64,000 nucleotides of DNA from Branchiostoma belcheri. Its lineage: Eukaryota; Chordata; Leptocardii; Amphioxiformes; Branchiostomatidae. Of the stretch, positions 24,201-36,344 are shown piece by piece (position 1 is the stretch's first letter; the number at the start of each line of letters is the position of its first letter). The translations under genes were made by a program, and so were the position numbers. Below the pieces are notes generated by a model. It saw nothing but the letters and a program-made list of their open reading frames with translations. It made no database searches and was not told where the DNA came from. The stretch is from positions 450,801 through 514,800 of the forward strand of contig NW_017803379.1 in assembly GCF_001625305.1 (NCBI RefSeq), in the 5' to 3' direction.

Positions 24201-26325
24201 AGACGGACGTGTGACCCCTGTGAATGAGCCGGGAGAGCTGTGCACACGCGGTCCTGGGACCATGCTGGGGTACTGGGACGACCCGGACAAGACTGCTGAA
24301 GTCATTGGAGCAGACAGGTGGTACAAGACTGGGTGAGTTATACTACGTGTGGTTTGGTCCTTTTGTGCCAAGTAAGGCATTATGCAACCAGTTTCCTAGC
24401 TGTTTCGGTAGCAGAATTTTGGAGGTACATGTATACAAGACGGGGTTGCTGGCCCTTTGCCAAAGAATAAGATTGTTCTTTACATACGTAGAACAGTTGA
24501 ATATCAATTAACAATCTGACATGTAAGATTGAAGGTAGATTATTCCTTCAATCTGTCTATATATACATACCCAAGGAAAAATGACTGGAAAAAGCAGTCA
24601 TTGTCAAAATGTGCTTCAAGTACATACTATTGTGCCTAGACATTACTCGTGTTTGATTGTAATCAGTCAATCTAAGTGCATGTTGACATTATCAGAGACA
24701 TTGCTGTTTTGGACGAGGAGGGATACGGACAGATTGTGGGGAGGATCAAGGACATGATCATCCGAGGAGGGGAGAACATCTACCCCAGGGAGATTGAGGA
24801 GTTCCTCTACACTCATCCCAAGATTGAGGATGTGCAGGTCGGTTTCACAACCTGTTAACAAAGGGAGCATGTCAGCAGAGCGTACTACACCTGTACCACC
24901 CAGTTTTAGTTGGATATTTGGTCAACATTGCATCAGAATTTTGTCCTTTATAGGCAATACCTTTTCCAATTCCAACACAACATTTGAAAACTATACACTG
25001 GATGTCATCCTTCGATATGCAAATACAACCTTAGAAGAGGCATTCTGCCAAAATGCTATGCACAATACATAACAGGGTTTGTGCAGTCCCAGTATGCTCT
25101 GCTACGGGGGAGGGACACATTGCTAAAGGGACCTTTTACTTTCATTGTATAACAACAAGTTGAGGGGATTCATGAAACAGTCAAACTTGTATCACACAAA
25201 ATTTAGCTTCCTTGTGACAGACATATATAGATCCTTGTCCATGGTCAATTCTGTTACAGCCTGCTGGCAAACCTGGTAACAAAAAAAATTGGATGTGACT
25301 GAGTTTTTCCATTGATTCTCTTCATCTACTGTAACAGTTCCTGTAGAGTATTCAATGTGTTGATGTAGGTAATTGGAGTTCCTGATGAGAGGATGGGGGA
25401 GGAGGTGTGTGCCTGGGTCAAACTGAGGGAAGGAGAGAGCATGGAGGAGGAGGATGTCAGATCATTCTGCAAGGGAGAGGTGCAGATGTTTTCACTAATT
25501 TTCTTACTAGCTATCATTGTGACTTAAAAGTACTGTGACAGATGTAGAAGACTTTTCCATTAAATTGATTGAGAGCTAATAACCCCAAATTACCCAAAGC
25601 TCATGAATTAAAGGTGGTTGAAATCAAAGATGCGTTTCAGAGGACTTCCTGATCCTTGAACCATTTCAACTGGAAAAGCAGACAGATATAACTATGTGCA
25701 AATAATGATATCTCTCAAAACACCATATAGTTGCTTATAATTAGGCCCATTCTCTTTTTGTAAAATCGTAAAGTGTAAAAAGTTGTTAACTCTTTTTTTT
25801 CTCTTCAGATTTCCCATTTTAAGATTCCAAGGTACATCAGATTTGTGGCGGAGTTCCCCCTGACAGTCACTGGAAAGGTTGGTTTTGTTTCTTTCACACA
25901 CTTTTACTGTGTTATGACAGGGTAGGATTTTCTATGTGCATACCATATGTCACTCCATGATTGTATCTTTTGTTAATTTTAGGGATACACAATGTAATTC
26001 ATTATCTACATATACTGCATATTGTGGGAACTGACTGTCAAATCAGATGAAAATTCTCCAGATTATTACAAGATTGGGCAATAATCGGATTTCTATAATC
26101 ACATCAATCAGCAAGTCGAAGTTTGAATACTCTATACAAAGAGATGACTTTGCACTTGGCGTATGTGTTGCATCATTTCTAGTGAACCAGTATGCTGTTA
26201 GTAGTATTTCTCTATCATTAGATGTGCACATAAACCTGTAATTACACTACGTCTTGCCACAGGTGCAGAAGTTCAAGATGCGGGAGCAGATGACCAAGGA
26301 CCTCAACCTGCAGATGTGGGGATGA
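18203..26325 (+). CDS. ACSF2: Medium-chain acyl-CoA synthetase family member 2
   Basis: ANL-superfamily acyl-CoA ligase, mitochondrial by family. Sixteen exons join in phase to 612 aa (human ACSF2 about 615): 18203-18321, 19266-19461, 19928-20056, 20312-20365, 21226-21344, 21576-21741, 21921-22016, 22260-22408, 22614-22705, 23035-23111, 23501-23608, 24184-24332, 24696-24837, 25369-25479, 25809-25877, 26263-26325. The basic N-terminus with RTFSTSRR looks like a mitochondrial presequence. Core motifs are [13 protein letters not shown] (AMP-binding P-loop, about residues 259-271), [41 protein letters not shown] and the adenylation lysine in LTVTGK at about 592, next to QKFKMREQM. The intron after 22408 uses a GC donor (AAAG|GCAAGT). 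A possible 31-bp frame-shifting microexon lies at 20886-20916. Confidence 0.96.
20886..20916 (+). other. Possible 31-nt cryptic or poison microexon in ACSF2
   Basis: A strong pyrimidine tract and acceptor (cttttccccctacag) are followed after 31 nt by AAAAAG|GTGAAT. The flanking coding exons meet in phase 0, so inclusion would shift the frame. It may be a regulated nonproductive exon or a decoy acceptor. Confidence 0.3.
23283..23450 (-). mobile_element. tRNA-like SINE remnant plus dispersed repeat
   Basis: On the minus strand, 23297-23307 reads GGTTTGAGTCC, close to the tRNA B-box consensus, just downstream of an A-box-like TGGCCAAGAGG (23313-23323). The spacing is shorter than in a tRNA, so this is a damaged derivative. 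The neighbouring 23381-23450 belongs to the same dispersed family as 5080-5245. All lies in an ACSF2 intron. Confidence 0.45.
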
Positions 26326-27261
26326 GCATTCATTTTTTTATGAAAACGACAGAAAAACGTGGAAGAAATGTTTTTAAAAGATAATTCAAATTCAGCATTA
26401 TATAGTGATATAGTTTTATTGCAAATTCATGCCCGAGAGCTAATTGCATGAACAGAAGAAACATTTGTATAAAAACAGATAATTAGTACACATAGAACTA
26501 CTGATAACTATTAAGAGACCACTATATATTGATAACAGCTGTGTAACTTTTGATATTGCCTCAAAGTTGTAATTCTTACTAAAAATCATTTTGTGTCCAT
26601 CACTTAGTTAAGATATCAGTTGATAGAACAGGGTTGTCTTCCATTATTCAGATGAATTTTCATCAAAGTCATCGAGAGTCAGGTCAAAAATAGACTTATT
26701 AGTGCTTGAATGTACAAAAAAATAAGAAGGAATAATCAGGCATATCTTTGATGAACACTGTAAGAATCAGAAGCATAAAGCAGATGGGATGGAGAGTTTA
26801 AAGAGCATCGTGTATAAGGGGATCTGTTTTTAAAGTTCTGAGATTTTTATGCTGATCATGAATGGTTAATCTTTTCTGGAACTGGCTAGCAAGTGGCAGC
26901 TGCCAGCTGTATTCTATTTGTGATTAGTCCAATCAGTGTCTTTCATATCATACTACAGTACTTACTTGTATATGTTAAGTTATGCAACTGAATAACTCTT
27001 TAACTATGAAATATGTACTCATACATAATTTATGAGGGACCAATAACCATTGGATTTTTGGATATATGCTGAATTTTTACTCTAGTTAATGCATTGAGTA
27101 TACAGGTACTGGTGTTACCTTTAGAAATGGTGAAATGGCAATGATTGCAGAACAAGACTTAAAACGTGGTTATGATTTTTCCATTAGTCTCAGATGGAAA
27201 TGATTAAGTGTAATATATTTCTATATACATGGCCAGTAATCTCACCTTTCTTACTTTCAAT

Positions 27262-27267
27262 AATAAA
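27262..27267 (+). terminator. Candidate ACSF2 poly(A) signal
   Basis: AATAAA about 940 bp after the ACSF2 stop, inside the duplicated segment. In the second copy the equivalent site (about 32660) reads AATAAC, so the signal is lost there. Confidence 0.4.
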
Positions 27268-27987
27268 ATCTATTAACTTGTTATTAAGAGGATCCTTTTA
27301 TTTTTTATTTCTTCCTACTCTTAGAATTCTGAAAGTCACTTGGGATTTGGAATCTCTTATTCTTACAAACTTGTATTTTCAAGCATTTCTATCAGGTCAG
27401 GACATCACAATCGTCCTCAAAGCACCAATCTGAAAAAGACCACAGAGGTTAGATCCCGATTTGCATAATTGCCATCTAATTATTTCAAGCATACCGACAT
27501 ATCAATTTGCATAATTGCCATCTAATTATGTCAAGCATACCGACATACTTCCCAAACAAGCTGCTGGGGGGGGCAAACTCACGTCACTTCTTCCCAAGCA
27601 GAGCACAAGAGCTATCTACCATCCAAATATCATGACCCTAGCGTGTCCAGATCAGGAGATGTCAAAACCGGTAGTTCTCCTGCAGTACCATAACAAGCCA
27701 CCAGGGGGGGGGCAAAATCTATAATCTTTTTGAGATCTTATCAAGGCCTACCGACCTACCAAATATCAAGACAATCCATCAGAGCATTCTCAAGTTATCT
27801 TGTTGACAAACCACAGAGACACACAAACGCCACTGAAAGCATAATCTTGCGAAGGTATTAAATTACCGGTTCTACATTTTTGTACCGGTTGTTCCGGTGG
27901 CTTGAGGTTAAATTGTTGCACAGAAGACGACATCCGCACACCCGTTGGCTGCCACAGTTCAACTTAAGTTGTGTTACAGGAGAAGTC

Positions 27988-30900
27988 ATGAAACCACCAC
28001 AAGGTAAGACAATTGTTAGAATTAGATTTCGTAGTAGGTAAAATAAGATATTTTAAAAATCGGAATTCGACATGTAACTGTTATAGGTAGAATGGATGGC
28101 AGACTTTCCAGGGTCGGTTCCAGGGTAAACATGCCCCCAAGCAAATTACACCACAGATGTATACAACCAGCAGCAGAAAACAGCAAATAGGACGAAAAAA
28201 CAGACTGCTAAGGAGGCTCCAAAATAGTAGTGGAGTACAAGTCACCCACAAAGTTATAGAAATGAACCCTTATAATGAACATCGGTACGGATAAGGCTAA
28301 ACTAACTGGACCTTGTTATACGAATATTGGTAAAGCCGGTGTATACAAGTCACGAAATTTCGAAGGAGAAAATGCACGCGATAGAAGAATTTGTTACATT
28401 TCACTACACAAATTTAAATATATTATTTTGGGGAGATAACCCCTCTCTGTGTACATGTAGGCAATTGTACATGTATCAAGAATATTTTGACCTTAGACCT
28501 AGTAGTGTACGTGATACGTCGAACTCAACATGTTGATTTATTGATGTACATGTATGTGGGTTAATTCGTATATATCCACTCTTTGTATGCATAGTTATAG
28601 GACATAGTAATGAAAGTCGCTGTGCCTTTGTTGTGTCAATAAAGAATGCTGTTTTTACCTCCGGGTAGGGATGTATCCCGTGCGCGGAGGTTTTGTGGGG
28701 GAAGATGAAAATTACGTTCGCAGCCGTTTCTCGCGTTTGGGTGGACGGATATGTCTGGGACTTGGTATACGTTTTGCTATTGGGCTGTAGATGGTGCACG
28801 TTGTTTTTGGTTTTTTAGTATGTGTGTTTTAGTGCGTGAAAATGATGCGTTGTGACAGCGTATGGACACCCCTTGTGTGTGAAAGTGGTTTTGTCTTTTG
28901 ATTTTCGGCGTGTATAAAGTGTCGCAGGCGTCGTCCACATCTGGTGAGAGGGGGTGTCAGGTATCGAGGAAAAATATTATCGCAGTTGTATCTCGCGTTG
29001 GGGTAGACGGGACCCATGAAAATCCAGCTCGGTACGCTGACTTCCGGGTACCGCGGGTTATTTTTTAAAATATCTGGCTCGAACATCAAAAAGGGCGCAT
29101 AGAAATTGTCCCGAAAATTCTTTTAGAGTCTAATCACCCTTTTTTTGATAGGATGTTGCTTAGTAGTCGTAGAAAAAACGTAGAAAGCAGCGAAAATGTG
29201 CCTCTTCGCTGATTAAGAAATTCTATCGCGCTGCCGGCTCGATATCCGCTTATCCAATCGGAACGCAGGTCATGTGAGGTGAACCAATGAGAGCGTGGAT
29301 CGCGCGCTGCTATTTACATATCAAAATAGCGCACGCATGGTTTTGTACAGCGATGTGGAGAACACGTTTTTGCCAAGTTTTTTATCCCGGAATTTTCATA
29401 GATTTGACTGATTTTTTTGGCACGCCGTGATTACGCTACAAATGACACACTAGAGGAGACAACAGATGAGTGATCATTTTACAATCGACAAGAACTTTTG
29501 ATGAATGAAACAGGAATGAAATCTTGCTGATTGCGATTTGTTTTCGAAAATATTATTTTGTCTCGTGTTTGTAACGTTCGCTCAAAAGGAGGTTCTAAGT
29601 TTTAACCGTAACATGAAAGATATGAACAAGCTTCTGTGCATGTTTTGATGTGTTTTTTTGTTTTGGACGTGATTTGAACTAGTGTGGGATAAGTGGGGAG
29701 GGATGGCAGCCGCGGGGGGGAGCGTAGCGGCTTGATAAATTTTCGAGAGCAAGTTCCGCGCACTGGAGTTGATTTCTCACGCGGCCGTTTGTGTAGGTGT
29801 TTGTTTACATTATCGCTGGTCGCTGAGGGTCGGGCAGCCAGATTCGCCACGGGATGCCCCCTGTCCTTTCTATTTTGGGGCTCCAGTCGGCTAGGGGGGA
29901 TTAGTGATTTCACAGATCATTTAGCCAATTACAAACATTTCGAAACTTTTCGAAAAAATGGTCTTCGCGTGAACACACACACACCAGACACCATTCACTA
30001 ATTTAAAGGACAGTCCCAACATGCACCCAACATTCTGCAACATACATTACAATACCCGGAGGTACAAAATCTACGATTTTCCTTGTTGTCTATGTTTCAG
30101 GAGACAGACTTCGAGCCGTCATGTACAATGGCCCAGTTACCTGGCCGTGTGTTCTCATCCAAGTCTTGGACGCCATTATCGTCCTGGGTGTCATCCCAGC
30201 TCCTCTTCTCGCCTTTTGGGCTGGTCTGTGGGCGGCCATGGACGTCTTAATCTTCCCAAAAGATAAAGAGCTCACTGCGTGGTCCTGTGTAGCCATCGGT
30301 GTTACCCTCCTTCTCCTCCTCAACTTCTTCCAGAAGGTTTTCTATGACGCCACGAGGAACATCAACCCGTTCTTGTACGGTTTTCTTTGGCGCCTCCACG
30401 CGTACGTGGGAACATTTGCGTCCGTCAGTATGTGGCGAGGGATGTGGGAAGGCCTCGAATTTTACACAGGGAAGTCCGCGCTAAGCCTAGTCATCGGCGC
30501 AATCATAGCTGCTGCAATTCTTATACCTCTCCGGGTATTCAACGGGATTGTGGGCTCTCCAGCATTAGTAGGCAAAGAGGTCGTTGCAGACCCCTTCAAA
30601 ATCCACACCCGTTTCCAGACCATTCCTTCTCGCAGCTGCAAGTTCGTCCTAGACGTATTCCTGAACGTCTTCGTGATCAGCGTTTTGACCGTGGTTTATT
30701 TTCGAGCCGTGTACGATCTGATGGAGAAAGTCTTATACCCGGGCGACAAAGTCCGCAACCTGTGGGCTTGCATGATGCTAGGAAATGGTGTATTGGTGCT
30801 CTGTATAGTAGCTCAACGGTACGTGGTCATGGCCTACCGTGCGTTGGAGGACAGAGTGTGGCTAAGGATCGCACTAGATGACGCCTTCATTCTCGTCGTT

Positions 30901-31732
30901 TCGTTTGGAGTGGTGAATGTGTGGAGGGGCTGGTGGGAATTCTTCGACTTCTACCTGCTGGCCTCAGGTGATATACTCCTGAGGGGATCTCTCCTGCACC
31001 TGGCAGGTGTGTCGGTGTGCTTCCTGTTGTGCATGGCCAGGACGCTGAGTTTCCCGCTGTCGCCTGAGCGACTGGACGGAGAGCTGAACTGTAAGACAGA
31101 CAACATCATGGGCATGTACCTGGTGAGTATATATTGAGTACTTTACATAACTTTTACGTAGATGTCACTGCGTTTAATTTCAAGGTCCCACTCCATATGG
31201 TGTAAAGGGCAGCACACGTCTCGGTTCTTTATAGACATTGGGACAAGACAAGAAAACACTACATACCGCGGGGGTTGAAAATAAGATCTTCAACCTCAGG
31301 CCTTAACCATACTGCAGTAGGAGTTAGTCAACTTGTTTGTGTGTGTTCAACAGTCGCATTCTTCCCAATACTGTTAAACTTACCAGAGGCAAAACAAGTG
31401 TGACAAACATTCAGTCATCATTCAATTTCCTGTATTGCAAATTGTAATGTAACCATACACGTTTTTCACCAAATAGCGTTAATTTTATATCCTGACACAA
31501 TAGATTCCACAATAGATTCGCGCGGGCAAATTAACCAGTTTCGCTTTGTGTTCTTCAGGAGGACAAAGAGTGCTGCTGTTTTGAGCCTTTCCACGTCACA
31601 GAAGACAACACCTGTATGAGTCAGGAGGATGAGGACGCCAGGTTGGTAGTTACTGGGACTACTGAGGAGTCGGAGGAGGGTTCGCTCCACAACAAGGCTG
31701 GGACTGGATACGGCAGCACGCCGGGGCACTAG
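27988..31732 (+). CDS. fusl: Fuseless-like 8-TM protein, copy 1
   Basis: Three exons join in phase: 27988-28003 (MKPPQ), 30101-31122 and 31559-31732, giving 403 aa. Eight hydrophobic helices are visible. Helix 3 and helix 7 each end in a WRG-type motif (SMWRGMW and NVWRGWW), a signature I associate with the fuseless family. Drosophila Fuseless is an 8-TM presynaptic protein needed for calcium-channel localisation. The C-terminal exon is cytoplasmic and polar, with a Cys triplet (KECCCFEPF) that may be palmitoylated. The tiny first exon is chosen because copy 2 has an identical arrangement with the same phase. The 2.1-kb first intron contains a CpG-rich block absent from copy 2. Family assignment is from memory of motifs. 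Confidence 0.85.
28656..30085. promoter_or_regulatory. CpG-rich block in intron 1 of fuseless copy 1, promoter-like
   Basis: Richer in CG dinucleotides than neighbouring introns. It contains two CCAAT boxes (29254-29258 and 29284-29288) followed by the AT-rich TATTTACATA at about 29311, an order typical of a core promoter. It is missing from the otherwise matching intron of copy 2. Downstream (29340-30080) I see no coding exon that would join exon 2 in phase. An alternative noncoding first exon is possible. Confidence 0.4.
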
Positions 31733-31765
31733 TTCACCCTCCACGGCACGTTTTCCATCAACTAT

Positions 31766-31771
31766 AATAAA
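31766..31771 (+). terminator. Poly(A) signal of fuseless copy 1
   Basis: AATAAA 34 bp after the stop codon, practically at the duplication junction. If used, the 3' UTR is very short. Confidence 0.5.
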
Positions 31772-33350
31772 TATACTTCATGTTCTGGGAATGGATTGTT
31801 GAATCAGATAAAAGTTCTCCAGATTATTACAGGATTGGGCAATAATCGGATTTCTATAATCATATCAATCAGCAAGTCGAAGTTTGAACACAAGGAGATG
31901 ACTTTGCCCTTTGGCATAAATGTTTTAAAAAGATATTTCAAATTCAGCACTAGATAACAGTTGTGCAACTTTTGATATTGCCTCAAATTTCTAATTCTTA
32001 CTAAAAATCATTTTGTGATCACTTAGTTAAGATATCAGTTGATAGAACAGGGTTGTCTTCCAAGAATTATTCAGATGAATTTTCATCACAAAGTCATCGA
32101 GTCAGATCAAAAATAGACTTATTAGTGCTTGAATGTACAGAAAATAAGAATGAATAATCAGGCATATCTTTAGTGAACACTGTAAGAATCAGAAGCATAA
32201 AGCAGATGGGATGGAGAGTTTAAAGAGCATCGTGTAAAGGGGATCTGTTTTTAAATTTCCTATACTTTATACTGATCATGAATAGTTGATCTTTTCTGGA
32301 ACTGCTAGCAAGTGGCAGCTGCCAGCTGTATTCTGTGATCAGTCCAATCAGTGTCTTTCATATCATACTACAGTACTTACTTGTATATGTTAAGTTATGC
32401 AACTGAATAACTGAAATATGTATTGATACATACTTTATGAGGGACCAATAACCATTGGATTTTTGGATATATGCTCAATTTTTACTCTAGTTAATGCATT
32501 GAGTATACAGGTACTGGTGTTACCTTTACAAATGGTGAAATGGCAATGATTGCAGAACAAGACTTAAAACGTGGTTATGATTTTTCCATTAGTCTCAGAT
32601 GAAAATGATTAAGTGTAATATATTTCTATATACATGACCAGTAATCTCACCTTTTTTACTTTCAATAACAAAATCTATTAACTTGTTATTTAGAGGATTC
32701 TTTTTTTTTTATTTCTTCCTACTCTTTGAATTCTGAAAGTCACTTGGGATTTGGAATCTCTTAGTCTTACAAACTTGTATTTTTCATGCATTTCTATCAA
32801 GTCAGGACATCACAATCGTCCTCAAAGCACCAATCTGAAAAAGACCACTGAGGTTAGATCCCGATTTGCATAATTGCCATCTAATTATGTCAAGCATAAG
32901 TTAAGCTACCGACATACCAAAAATAACGACAATACTTCCAACATTTTCAAACAAACGCCATTGCAGTTCCCAAACAAGCTGCTAGGGGCCCCAAGCAGAG
33001 CACAAGAGCTATCTACCATCCAAATATTATGACCCTAGCGTGTCCAGATCAGGAGATGTCAAAACCGGTAGTTCTGCTGCAGTACCATAACAAGCCACCA
33101 GGGGCCCCAAAAATCTAATCGTTTTTAAATTTCATCAAGGCCTACCGACCTACCAAATATCTGGTCTCCACCAAACTCCTTTTTCAGGCTGAATAAATCG
33201 TAGAAATCGGCATAAAAAGGGTATTTAACTGGCCAGATAATGTAGCCGGCAATCGAGGGTGCTGGCCGCTCCATCAGAGCATTCTCAAGTTATCCTGTTG
33301 ACAAACACAGACACGCAAACACCACTGAAAACATAACTTTATCAGGCGAA
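31766..33350 (+). pseudogene. Orphan copy of the ACSF2 3' region, last exon deleted
   Basis: 31800-31918 matches the ACSF2 last intron (26040-26160). The alignment then jumps to sequence matching 26361 onward, so about 200 bp containing the acceptor and coding exon 16 (26263-26325) are missing. The rest matches the ACSF2 3' UTR and downstream DNA. It cannot code and has no poly(A) hexamer at the original site. Confidence 0.8.
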
Positions 33351-33471
33351 GGTAATTACGTAAACCGGTTGTTCCGGTGGCTATAAAATTCTTGCACAGA
33401 TCGAAGACAACATCAGCACACTCGTTGGCTGCCACAGTTCACTGCTACCAAGTTGTGTTACAGGAGAAGTC

Positions 33472-35329
33472 ATGAAAACAACACAAGGTAAGACAAATGT
33501 TAGAATTATATTTCGAAGTAGGTAAAATAAGAGATTTTGAAAATCGGAATTTGACTTGTAACGTTATAGGTATTGAATGGATGCCAGACTTTCCAGACTA
33601 TCGACTCTTTGTATGCATTAAGTTATAGGCATATATAGTTACGACAATCGCTGTACCTTTGTTGTGCCGATAAAGATTGTTGTTTTTGTCTATGTTTCAG
33701 GAGACAGACTTCGGGCCGTCATGTACACTGGCCCAGTGACCTGGCCGTGTGTTCTCATCCAACTCTTGGACGCCATTATCGTCCTGGGTGTCATCCCAGC
33801 TCCTCTTCTCGCCTTTTGGGCTGGTCTGTGGGCGGTCATGAACGTCTTAATTTTCCCAAAAGATAAAGAGCTCACTGCGTGGTCCTGTGTAGCCATCGGT
33901 GTCACCCTCCTTCTCCTCCTGAACCTCTTCCAGAAGGTTTTCTATGACGCCACGAGGAACATCAACCCGTTCTTGTACGGGTTTCTTTGGCGCCTCCACG
34001 CGTACGTGGGAACATTTGCGTCCGTCAGTATGTGGCGAGGGATGTGGCTAGGTCTCGAATTTTACACAGGGAAGTCCGTGCTAAGCCTGGTCATCGGCGC
34101 AATTATAGCTGCTGCAATTCTTATACCTCTCCGGGTGTTCAACAATATTGTGGCCGCTCCAGCATCGGTGCCCAGAGAAATCGTTGCAGACCCCTTCCAA
34201 ATTCAAACCCGTTTCCAGACCGTTCCTTCTCGCAGCTGCAAGTTTGTCCTAGACGTATTCCTGAACGTCTTCGTGATCAGCGTTTTGACCGTGGTTTATT
34301 TTCGAGCCGTGTTCGAGCTGATGGGGAAAGTCTTATACCCCGGCGACAAAGTCCACAACCTGTGGGCTTGCATGATGCTAGGAAATGGTGTTTTGGTGCT
34401 CTGCATAGTAGCTCAACGGTACGTGGTCATGCTCTACCGGGCGTTGGAGGACAGAGTGTGGCTGAGGATCGCGCTAGATGACACCTTCATTCTCGTCGTT
34501 ACGTTTGGAGTGGTGAATGTGTGGAGGGGCTGGTGGGGATTCTACGAGTACTACCTGCTGACCTCAGGTGATATACTCCTGAGGGGATCTCTCCTGCACC
34601 TGGCAGGTGTGTTAGTGAGCTACCTGTTGTGCATGGCCAGGACGCTGAGTTTTCCGCTGTCGCCTGAACGACTGGACGGTGCGCTGAACTGTAAGACAGA
34701 CAACTTCATGGGCATGTACCTGGTGAGTACCGTAGATATCCCCGCGTTAAACTTCGTCAAGATCCCACGCCGTATTGTTTGATTTGAGGGCAGCGCATAT
34801 CTGGGTTTCTTAGACACTGGGACACCTATAAGGCCTATAAAAGGAAACACTACATACATGTAACGTTGCCAAGCAGGTTGAAAATCAGATCTCCAACCTC
34901 AGGCCTTAACCATACTGCAGTACTAGTTAGTCAACTTGTTTGTGTTCAACAGTTGTACTCTTCCCAAATACTGTTAAACTTACCAGAGGCACAATCAACT
35001 GTGGCAAACATTCAGTCATCATTCAGTTTCCTGTATTGCAAATTGTAATTTAACCATACACCTTTTTATACGTATAACCAAAAAGTGTTAATTTTATATC
35101 CTGACACAATAGATTCGCGCGGGTGAATTAATCAGTTTCGCTTTGTGTTCTTCAGGAGAACAAAGAGTGCTGCTGCTTTGAGCCTTTCACGGTCACAAAA
35201 GACACCACCTGTAGGAGTCAGGAGGCTGAGGACGTCATGCTGGTGGTTACTGGGAATACTGAGGAGTCGGAGAAGGGTTCGCTCAAAAACAAGGCTGGGA
35301 CTGGATATGGCAGTACACCCGGGCACTAG
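33472..35329 (+). CDS. fusl: Fuseless-like 8-TM protein, copy 2
   Basis: Exons 33472-33487 (MKTTQ), 33701-34722 and 35156-35329, with lengths and phases identical to copy 1, also 403 aa. By my alignment the two proteins are about 88% identical. The membrane core is about 90% identical, with replacements clustered in the loop after helix 4 (around NNIVAAPASVPREIV); the tail has 11 changes in 57 residues. Both copies keep the WRG motifs, splice sites and frame, so both appear functional. Most core changes are conservative, suggesting purifying selection with some divergence in exposed parts. Confidence 0.85.
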
Positions 35330-35341
35330 TTCACCCTCCAC

Positions 35342-36340
35342 GCGTCTCATCTGTGCTCAGCTAGCTGAATTTTATGTGAACAATGACAGATTTCAGGGTA
35401 AAACACCATTAGGTGTACATTAGCATTGTTAGCCTTGGAAGGTACTAAATGCTTTTCAGGCCGCTCTCTGGAAAATTCTTACAGTTCAACTCAAGATATT
35501 ATTAAGATATCAGGGTACTAGTATCATGAATCTGCGATGGACTTTGTGTTAATTATGTGGACCCTCCCATACTATAGTCTAGCTCAGGGCAACTTCCTTT
35601 AGATATTGTGAGTTAATAGCACATCAAAAGTCATAAAAGTACGTAACTGAGAATCCGTCATTACTCGCCATTCAAATTACAACAATCTGTTCGTGTCAGG
35701 TAAAACGTGAAGATGTTTACTTGAAGATGTGTTTATTTGCGTGAAATAATATAATAACGTGATAGGTGAATAACAAAGACAAAGCTGTAAGAAGTTTAAG
35801 GCAGTGGCAAACTCATACTAATCGATATCCAGTTCATAAACAAACTGTTGTTTTCCCATCGATAGTAAACGCTATTTGTACGACAGAAAACTTTTCGTTG
35901 TCCCATCATTTCACTTTCTAATTTTTCCATTAGCGTTGCCAGGATACCCTCATGCAGTTCGTTACTAGATCTTACTAGCGCCTGACATCGTGAGCTGTAG
36001 TCATCATTGTGCGAATTAAAAAAAAAGTTGGACAATAAAGTTCATCATTAAAATCAAAGTGGTCGGGAAGGTTGAAAAATGACTGAACACAATGAACATG
36101 GTATAACATTACCGAGCAATAAATTCGTTATTATTATTATTTTTTTCATATTTAACTCTTGAAGACCGTCAAGTTGGTGGTACAAGCAAGTGTTAATTCG
36201 AGCCAAGTTTCCTCTCCTTTGGCATCTTTTCCTTTCGACTTCTGTCATCCTTCTATTCAAGTACATGAAAGAAATAGTAATGATCGCAAACGTATTTTTC
36301 GGAAGCGGACGAAAGTTGATACGCACAAGACGTCATCTGT
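35342..36340. other. Intergenic DNA between fuseless copy 2 and RNF14
   Basis: AT-rich, with no supported gene. Frames such as 35796-36035 minus have no motif. The 3' UTR of fuseless copy 2 must end here; I see no hexamer immediately after its stop. Confidence 0.4.
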
Positions 36341-36344
36341 ATGA

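Larger units (their letters stand above)
26005..31743. repeat. Segmental duplication, copy A
   Basis: Begins within the last intron of ACSF2, includes ACSF2 exon 16 and its 3' UTR, and ends just after the first fuseless-like gene. It aligns almost continuously with 31766-35341. Differences are large indels: copy A alone has about 28110-28570 and about 28656-30085, whereas copy B lacks the ACSF2 last exon. Similarity is high in introns and untranslated DNA, which indicates a fairly recent event. Confidence 0.88.
31766..35341. repeat. Segmental duplication, copy B
   Basis: Tandem direct copy of 26005-31743. Homology starts at the 'aaatatacttcatgttctgg' region (about 31769) and stops at the shared 'agttcaccctccacg' after the second fuseless-like stop codon. 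It holds an insertion of about 110 bp at 33164-33272 absent from copy A. Confidence 0.88.

Noticed and set aside
28476..29089. Minus-strand frames in the CpG-rich intron of fuseless copy 1
   Set aside because: They have no recognised motif and lie in a repeat-containing, GC-rich block; coding is unsupported.
29602..30001. Open frames on both strands just before fuseless exon 2
   Set aside because: GC-rich intron sequence absent from copy 2. The plus-strand frame does not run into exon 2 in phase.
30387..30881. Plus-strand 164-codon frame, repeated at 33987-34481
   Set aside because: Both are shifted frames inside the fuseless-like coding exon. They persist in both copies only because the exons are nearly identical.
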